From: Lichenicola sp964248625
GTDB lineage: Bacteria > Pseudomonadota > Alphaproteobacteria > Acetobacterales > Acetobacteraceae
NCBI GenBank assembly: GCA_964248625.1
Contig: CAXTZG010000125.1
Span: forward strand, 1 to 8,929
Direction of reading: 5' to 3'
DNA length: 8,929 nucleotides
Part shown: in pieces, positions 6,319 to 8,929 of the stretch
How the letters are laid out: each line of letters starts with the position of its first letter
How positions within the stretch are numbered: position 1 is the stretch's first letter
Program-made: the position numbers and the translations under genes
Notes under the pieces: model-generated
What the model was told of the DNA's origin: nothing
The model's database searches: none
Seen by the model: the letters and a program-made list of their open reading frames with translations, nothing else

Positions 6319-6696
6319 TCACCACGGCGGCGTATCGTCGTCCGGGTTGGCGGGCTTGTCGGTCCAGCCAGGCGGTAGATACGGCGCGGCGGCCGGGGCT
6401 GTCTGCGGTTCGTTGGCGAGGTCTACTGGCGGCGCCGAACGCGGCGCTGAGATGGCCGAAGGAGCCTTCGCTTTCGACGGCTTCAGCGAGCCGGCGGCAT
6501 CAAAGGCCTTGCGGACCGGCGCTGCGGCTGCTGGAGGCCCCTGAACGACAACTGAACCGGACGCGTAGATGTTGGCGATGGCGCCGTTGTCGAGCCGCAG
6601 CTGCGTCCCGTGGGCAATGTCCCGATGCTCGTTAATGCCAATATCTGCGGCGTCCAGGATGGCGACGGCACGGGCTAGCGGTGTGGTGTCGGTCAT
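6319..6696 (-). CDS. Hypothetical phage-like protein, 125 residues
   Basis: Intact ORF beginning MTDTTPLARAVAILDAADIG. Residues about 30-53 (HGTQLRLDNGAIANIYAS, GSVVVQG) form a two-strand pattern like the small beta domain that reads YGxQxRLxxGxxVNVYxTGxVxVQG in phage and defence-associated proteins, similar to the substrate-binding domain of RNase HIII. This resemblance is from memory and rough. The second half is Ala/Pro/Lys-rich, low in complexity and probably disordered, ending DDDTPPW. No strong ribosome-binding site precedes the ATG. It lies in line with other minus-strand small genes, 54 bases after the previous one, so they may be co-transcribed. No function is assigned. Confidence 0.68.
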   Translation of the reverse strand: MTDTTPLARAVAILDAADIGINEHRDIAHGTQLRLDNGAIANIYASGSVVVQGPPAAAAPVRKAFDAAGSLKPSKAKAPSAISAPRSAPPVDLANEPQTAPAAAPYLPPGWTDKPANPDDDTPPW

Positions 6697-6750
6697 GTGC
6701 TCGACACTACCGCGTCTGGCGCTGTGGCGCTGACCGGCGGGGCTGCCTGA

Positions 6751-6930
6751 TCACTGGTGCGCTTCTTGCCGGGCCTGGTTGTGCTGCGCGTTGAAGGCTT
6801 CAAGGGCGCGCCGGATGACCGTGAGGCGGCCGACGAATGGACCGCCGCTTGGTCCAGCAATGGCTTCCGCCGCTGTGTCCAGAGCAGCGATGTCGCGTTC
6901 CTGTTGTCGGAGATTAAGCTGTCTCGTCAC
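6751..6930 (-). CDS. Small hypothetical protein, 59 residues
   Basis: A minus-strand ORF from GTG at 6930, preceded by AGGAA at about 10 bases, giving MTRQLNLRQQERDIAALDTA and ending RRALEAFNAQHNQARQEAHQ. It is mostly helical, rich in Gln, Arg and Ala, and may be a short coiled coil. An in-frame ATG at 6975 would add 15 residues but has no visible ribosome-binding site. I recognise no family. Its place in the run of short minus-strand genes fits a phage or plasmid accessory protein. Its length and lack of motifs keep confidence moderate. Confidence 0.5.
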   Translation of the reverse strand: MTRQLNLRQQERDIAALDTAAEAIAGPSGGPFVGRLTVIRRALEAFNAQHNQARQEAHQ

Positions 6931-6975
6931 GGTTGTGGGTTCCTGTTGAGTTCTCAGGGCGCTTTGAGCGCGCAT

Positions 6976-7175
6976 AAGAACAGGGTGATGGATAGCCCGT
7001 TGGGACTAGGGATGAAGCGTTGAGCTGACCACCGGCCGCTGCCACCGCACGTCGGCGGTTCGTTGTTCGAGAGTGCAGCTTTTCAGGAACTCTCTGATCT
7101 TGCCGGCTTTTCGGGTGCCTGCTCTCGAGTTCCAGTATTGCAAAGCGTTGTCAGTGGGTTACGCTCTGTCCCGCT
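6976..7175. other. Intergenic stretch with a 7-bp inverted repeat
   Basis: Two hundred bases between two minus-strand genes with no convincing gene. GGAACTC (7086-7092) pairs with GAGTTCC (7127-7133) across 34 bases. A weak minus-strand frame (7006-7152, about 45 residues from TTG, ending VVSSTLHP) lacks a ribosome-binding site and is not called. Confidence 0.45.
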
Positions 7176-7613
7176 CTAGTTCAGGGCTTGGCTGCTCTCG
7201 CGCTGATCGGCCTCAACCAACGCAGCGGCAATGTCGAACAAGCCGGCCGCCAGCTGTTCCCGAACGGTGTCCAAGTCGGGGAAGAGGCCGATGAACGGTT
7301 CTGCTTGACCAACGGAGATGGCGAGCAAGATCCCCTCACGGTGGCGGGCGACGTAAGGGAAGAACTGCGCCGCCGGCAGTATGAGGAAGAACGCCCGGCC
7401 GCCCCGGCTGACCACGATGCGCGCGGCGTGATGCTGCTCTGCTGCGAGGGCCTCGAACGGCTCGATCTCGGCTGCCGTGAACGGCTCGCCAGGGGGCTCT
7501 TCAGAGCGGTCCAGGAGCGCTAGGGCGGCACCTACTAGCTGTAGCTCAGGGTCCAGCTCGGGCCGCGGCCTGACTGCGTCCTGCGCTCGGAGCGTCTTGG
7601 CTTGATCCGTCAT
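7176..7613 (-). CDS. Hypothetical protein, 145 residues
   Basis: The ATG at 7613 has GGAGG about 10 bases before it and gives MTDQAKTLRAQDAVRPRPEL. The frame is open 12 codons further, but that start lacks a ribosome-binding site. Residues about 60-105 (AARIVVSRGGRAFFLILPAA and FFPYVARHREGILLAISVGQ) form alternating beta/helix segments like a compact soluble domain. Residues about 112-135 (LDTVREQLAAGLFDIAAALV) form an amphipathic helix. There is no signal peptide or obvious metal-binding motif. I do not recognise the family. It sits in the minus-strand run of short genes between the resolvase side and the virion-like gene, so phage or plasmid accessory protein is the best guess. Codon use is consistent with a real gene. 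Confidence 0.68.
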   Translation of the reverse strand: MTDQAKTLRAQDAVRPRPELDPELQLVGAALALLDRSEEPPGEPFTAAEIEPFEALAAEQHHAARIVVSRGGRAFFLILPAAQFFPYVARHREGILLAISVGQAEPFIGLFPDLDTVREQLAAGLFDIAAALVEADQRESSQALN

Positions 7614-7693
7614 GGATGGGCCCTCCGCTGGCCGTGATTTGGCGCGCACGCTGTAGGAGACTCAGAGCGGCCCGCTGAGTGACCTTCGTCTGT

Positions 7694-7714
7694 CTCCGGT
7701 AGAGGTGACCGGAG
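7694..7714. repeat. Perfect 7-bp inverted repeat
   Basis: CTCCGGT and ACCGGAG flank a 7-base loop. There is no adjacent T-run. It could be a protein-binding site or an RNA hairpin in the leader of the gene starting at 7613. Confidence 0.5.
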
Positions 7715-7795
7715 GGGGCTTGAAGAGGCCCATACGGGCCGGAAAACGACTCCTGCAGGGGATTTTTCGAGACGTGAAAGAGCGTCGCCAGAAAA

Positions 7796-7824
7796 GTAAT
7801 ACTGGATCACTGAAGGCTGCCCAA
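7796..7824 (-). promoter_or_regulatory. Weak candidate sigma70-type promoter
   Basis: On the minus strand TTGGGC (7824-7819) and TATTAC (7801-7796) are 17 bases apart. The match to consensus is only 3/6 and 4/6. It would drive the gene at 7613 with a leader of roughly 175 bases containing the hairpins at 7694-7740. In GC-rich DNA such matches are often chance. Confidence 0.2.
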
Positions 7825-7840
7825 ATTGACAGGAACGGGA

Positions 7841-7862
7841 CGGGCAGCCCCCCGACTGCCCG
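7841..7862. repeat. 7-bp GC-rich inverted repeat
   Basis: CGGGCAG and CTGCCCG pair across an 8-base loop. There is no T-run. It lies just beyond the weak minus-strand promoter candidate. Confidence 0.45.
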
Positions 7863-7893
7863 CCCGCCCGTCATGCGCCCGGTCATCCCACTC

Positions 7894-7917
7894 CAACCAT
7901 GGCGTAGACCGTGGTTG
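7894..7917. repeat. 9-bp inverted repeat with one wobble
   Basis: CAACCATGG and CCGTGGTTG pair across a 6-base loop with one G-T pair. It starts 47 bases beyond the minus-strand stop at 7965, so it could be a 3'-end hairpin of that gene, although no T-run follows. Confidence 0.5.
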
Positions 7918-7964
7918 AGTCCCCCCGTCGCGCATCCTGCTCCGCTGGTGTCAGCCTGCCCGCA

Positions 7965-8423
7965 CTAGTCAGCCAGTGCTGCCCCCCAGCTATTCATTCG
8001 TTCCTGTAGGCTGCTCAAGGCCTCTTGAAGGTCCCTGCGGATGGCCCGCACGGCCTCTTCCGTGGTCCCGAACAAGCCCAGCGCACGCTCGACCTGCTCG
8101 CCGTCCTCATCCGGCTCTGCATCCAGTCAGGACAAGGAGAACTGCCGGCTCGGCTCGCGGTGCAATCCATAGTGCCCGACCGGGACGCCGCCGACCTGGC
8201 AGAAAAGGAGGCTGTCATGGTCCTGACCTGCAATGGCGATCTCATCGGTCACGAAGCTGAACCAGCCAGCCGGAAGCAGTTTGGCAGCGTCTCGCTTGGC
8301 CTGCCTGATCAGCAGCGGCGTCATGCTGGTGTCAGTCGGTGTCGGCAGGGCGACCACGTTGTTGCGCGGACGGGCCGAGGCTNNNNNNNNNNGTGTGGCT
8401 ATCGTGGCAAGAGCTGTGCACAT
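7965..8423 (-). pseudogene. Hypothetical gene split by an in-frame TGA and by a gap
   Basis: The minus-strand frame runs NNVVALPTPTDTSMTPLLI, then QAKRDAAKLLPAGWFSFVTD, DHDSLLFCQVGGVPVGHYGL and RQFSLS, then TGA at 8129-8127. The same frame continues LDAEPDEDGEQVERALGLFG, then TTEEAVRAIRRDLQEALSS and QERMNSWGAALAD to a TAG at 7965. The second half looks fully protein-like (acidic linker, then a helical coiled coil), so the TGA probably interrupts one gene of about 140 residues or more. The family is not recognised. The start is uncertain: ATG at 8423 lies across a 10-N gap, while ATG at 8324 lies inside well-formed sequence; neither has a good ribosome-binding site. It could instead be two genes, but no credible start for the second is seen. 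Confidence 0.55.
8383..8392. other. Assembly gap (10 N)
   Basis: Ten undetermined bases in the 5' part of the hypothetical gene at 7965-8423. The true size is unknown, so the frame across it cannot be trusted. Confidence 0.95.
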
Positions 8424-8452
8424 GGGTGCATTCTATCGTGCGGTGAGGGCGG

Positions 8453-8471
8453 GTGTTGTTTGCAGCAACAC
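8453..8471. repeat. Short inverted repeat between the resolvase and the next gene
   Basis: GTGTTG (8453-8458) and CAACAC (8466-8471) form a perfect 6-bp stem with a 7-base loop, extendable by a G-T and a T-A pair. It lies 72 bases after the resolvase stop and about 30 bases before the possible downstream ATG. No T-run follows. It may be an operator or a weak terminator stem. Confidence 0.4.
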
Positions 8472-8542
8472 TCGCTCCGGTTGAGTTTAATCGGGTTCTT
8501 CAGGCGCCGTGAAGGGTCTTTGACGGATCAAGAAAGAGACGT

Positions 8543-8929
8543 TCAGGCGGCCTTCGTAGTCCCGCCGCCGGCCTGCTCCAGGCACCGGTAGACGCTCATC
8601 CGGCTCATCCCGAGCCGCTTGGCGATCTCCGTCGGGCTGATGCCTGCCGCCTTCAGCTCCGCTACGTCGGCCGCTTGGTTCCGTGCGGTCGGCNNNNNNN
8701 NNNNNNNNNNNNNNNNNNNNNNNGATCCCCTCGCGTTGCCGCTCCAGCATCAGGTCACGCTCGAACGTGGCGATGGCCGCCAGCATGGTCAGGAGGAGCT
8801 TGCCTGTCGCGGTCCGGGTGTCGACCGGCTGCCCGCCCATGGACTGGACGATCAGTGCCACGCCCTTCGCCTCCAGCTTCTGGACGATGCCCAGCAGGTC
8901 GGCGGTAGACCGGGCCAGCCTGTCCGGCT
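8543..8929 (-). CDS. Resolvase/invertase-type small serine recombinase, C-terminal part
   Basis: The minus strand enters from the right edge with PDRLARSTADLLGIVQKLEA, then TRTATGKLLLTMLAAIATFE and RDLMLERQREGI. This is the second half of the resolvase catalytic domain, including the conserved DRLARS, TxTGKLxxxMLAAxAxFER and ERxREGI motifs and the long dimer helix. After a 30-N gap a second frame gives PTARNQAADVAELKAAG, ISPTEIAKRLGMSRMSVYRC and LEQAGGGTTKAA, the C-terminal helix-turn-helix that binds the recombination site. The halves belong together, but a gap of exactly 30 would shift the frame. The N-terminal part with the catalytic Ser lies outside the window. In prophages and plasmids such proteins resolve multimers or invert DNA; the substrate here is unknown. 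Confidence 0.9.
8694..8723. other. Assembly gap (30 N) inside the resolvase
   Basis: Thirty undetermined bases. Family spacing between REGI and the PTARNQ-type segment suggests about 38 missing bases; 30 leaves the two halves out of frame. Confidence 0.95.

Larger units (their letters stand above)
7614..7964. other. Non-coding stretch with several hairpins
   Basis: No gene I can support in about 350 bases; all frames give short, uncharacteristic peptides. It holds four hairpin-forming inverted repeats, three of which are listed separately, plus GGCCC/GGGCC at 7727-7740. None is followed by a T-run on either strand, so none is a classical rho-independent terminator. It may be the regulatory leader of the minus-strand gene at 7613. 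Confidence 0.5.

Noticed and set aside
7825..7830. TTGACA as a plus-strand promoter -35 box
   Set aside because: No -10-like hexamer at suitable spacing and no plus-strand gene downstream.
8430..8440. TAGAAT-like sequence read on the minus strand as a -10 box before the gene at 8423
   Set aside because: No -35 element at 16-18 bases and almost no room before the ATG.
8025..8591. A 188-residue plus-strand ORF
   Set aside because: It crosses a gap and lies opposite a more protein-like minus-strand frame and the end of the resolvase.
1..8929. CRISPR array, tRNA, rRNA, toxin-antitoxin pair or known defence operon
   Set aside because: No regularly spaced repeats, RNA gene signatures or recognisable toxin/antitoxin or defence proteins were seen on either strand.

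Overview
The window is a high-GC, heavily rearranged accessory region. It most likely comes from an alphaproteobacterium; the Acetobacteraceae, Methylobacterium or rhizobial sphere is a guess from GC content and the mix of IS and phage genes. It looks like draft scaffold sequence. Four runs of N (10, 50, 10 and 30 long) interrupt it, and at least three of them fall inside genes or mobile elements. Few genes are housekeeping-like. Most of the window is mobile-element pieces, phage-like genes and broken metabolic genes.

Layout. (a) 1-54: a scrap of an IS66 TnpB gene on the minus strand. (b) 87-2659: a plus-strand recombinase cassette of two small overlapping ORFs, a complete 696-residue large serine recombinase with a C-terminal helix-turn-helix, and the first codons of a fourth ORF that runs into a gap. 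(c) 2670-2787: the 5' end of an IS256-family transposase. (d) 2788-3065: an unidentified minus-strand reading frame. (e) 3145-3967: a broken minus-strand amidohydrolase of the ACMSD / resorcylate-decarboxylase type, lacking its N-terminus and carrying a +1 shift. (f) 3968-4360: no recognisable gene. (g) 4361-5491: an intact plus-strand SGNH/GDSL hydrolase.

(h) 5615-5840: the start of an IS110-family element lying inside the end of a phage virion/DNA-transfer-like gene (5841-6213) that has its own one-base deletion. (i) 6319-7613: three compact minus-strand hypothetical genes that look like phage or plasmid accessory genes. (j) 7614-7964: a non-coding stretch with several hairpins. (k) 7965-8423: a hypothetical minus-strand gene split by an in-frame TGA and by an N gap. 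(l) 8543-8929: the C-terminal two-thirds of a small resolvase/invertase-type serine recombinase, interrupted by a gap whose written length cannot be right.

How the parts relate. From 8929 down to about 5840 everything reads on the minus strand, in the order resolvase, hypothetical genes, virion-like protein. This suggests one degraded prophage or plasmid module, later hit by IS110. The plus-strand cassette at 87-2659 is a separate mobile unit with tightly overlapping genes. Two unrelated kinds of serine recombinase and pieces of three IS families (IS66, IS256, IS110) mark the window as an insertion hot spot. I do not see a defence system, CRISPR array, tRNA or rRNA. The most unusual elements are the overlapping recombinase cassette with the fused helix-turn-helix and the in-frame TGA gene.
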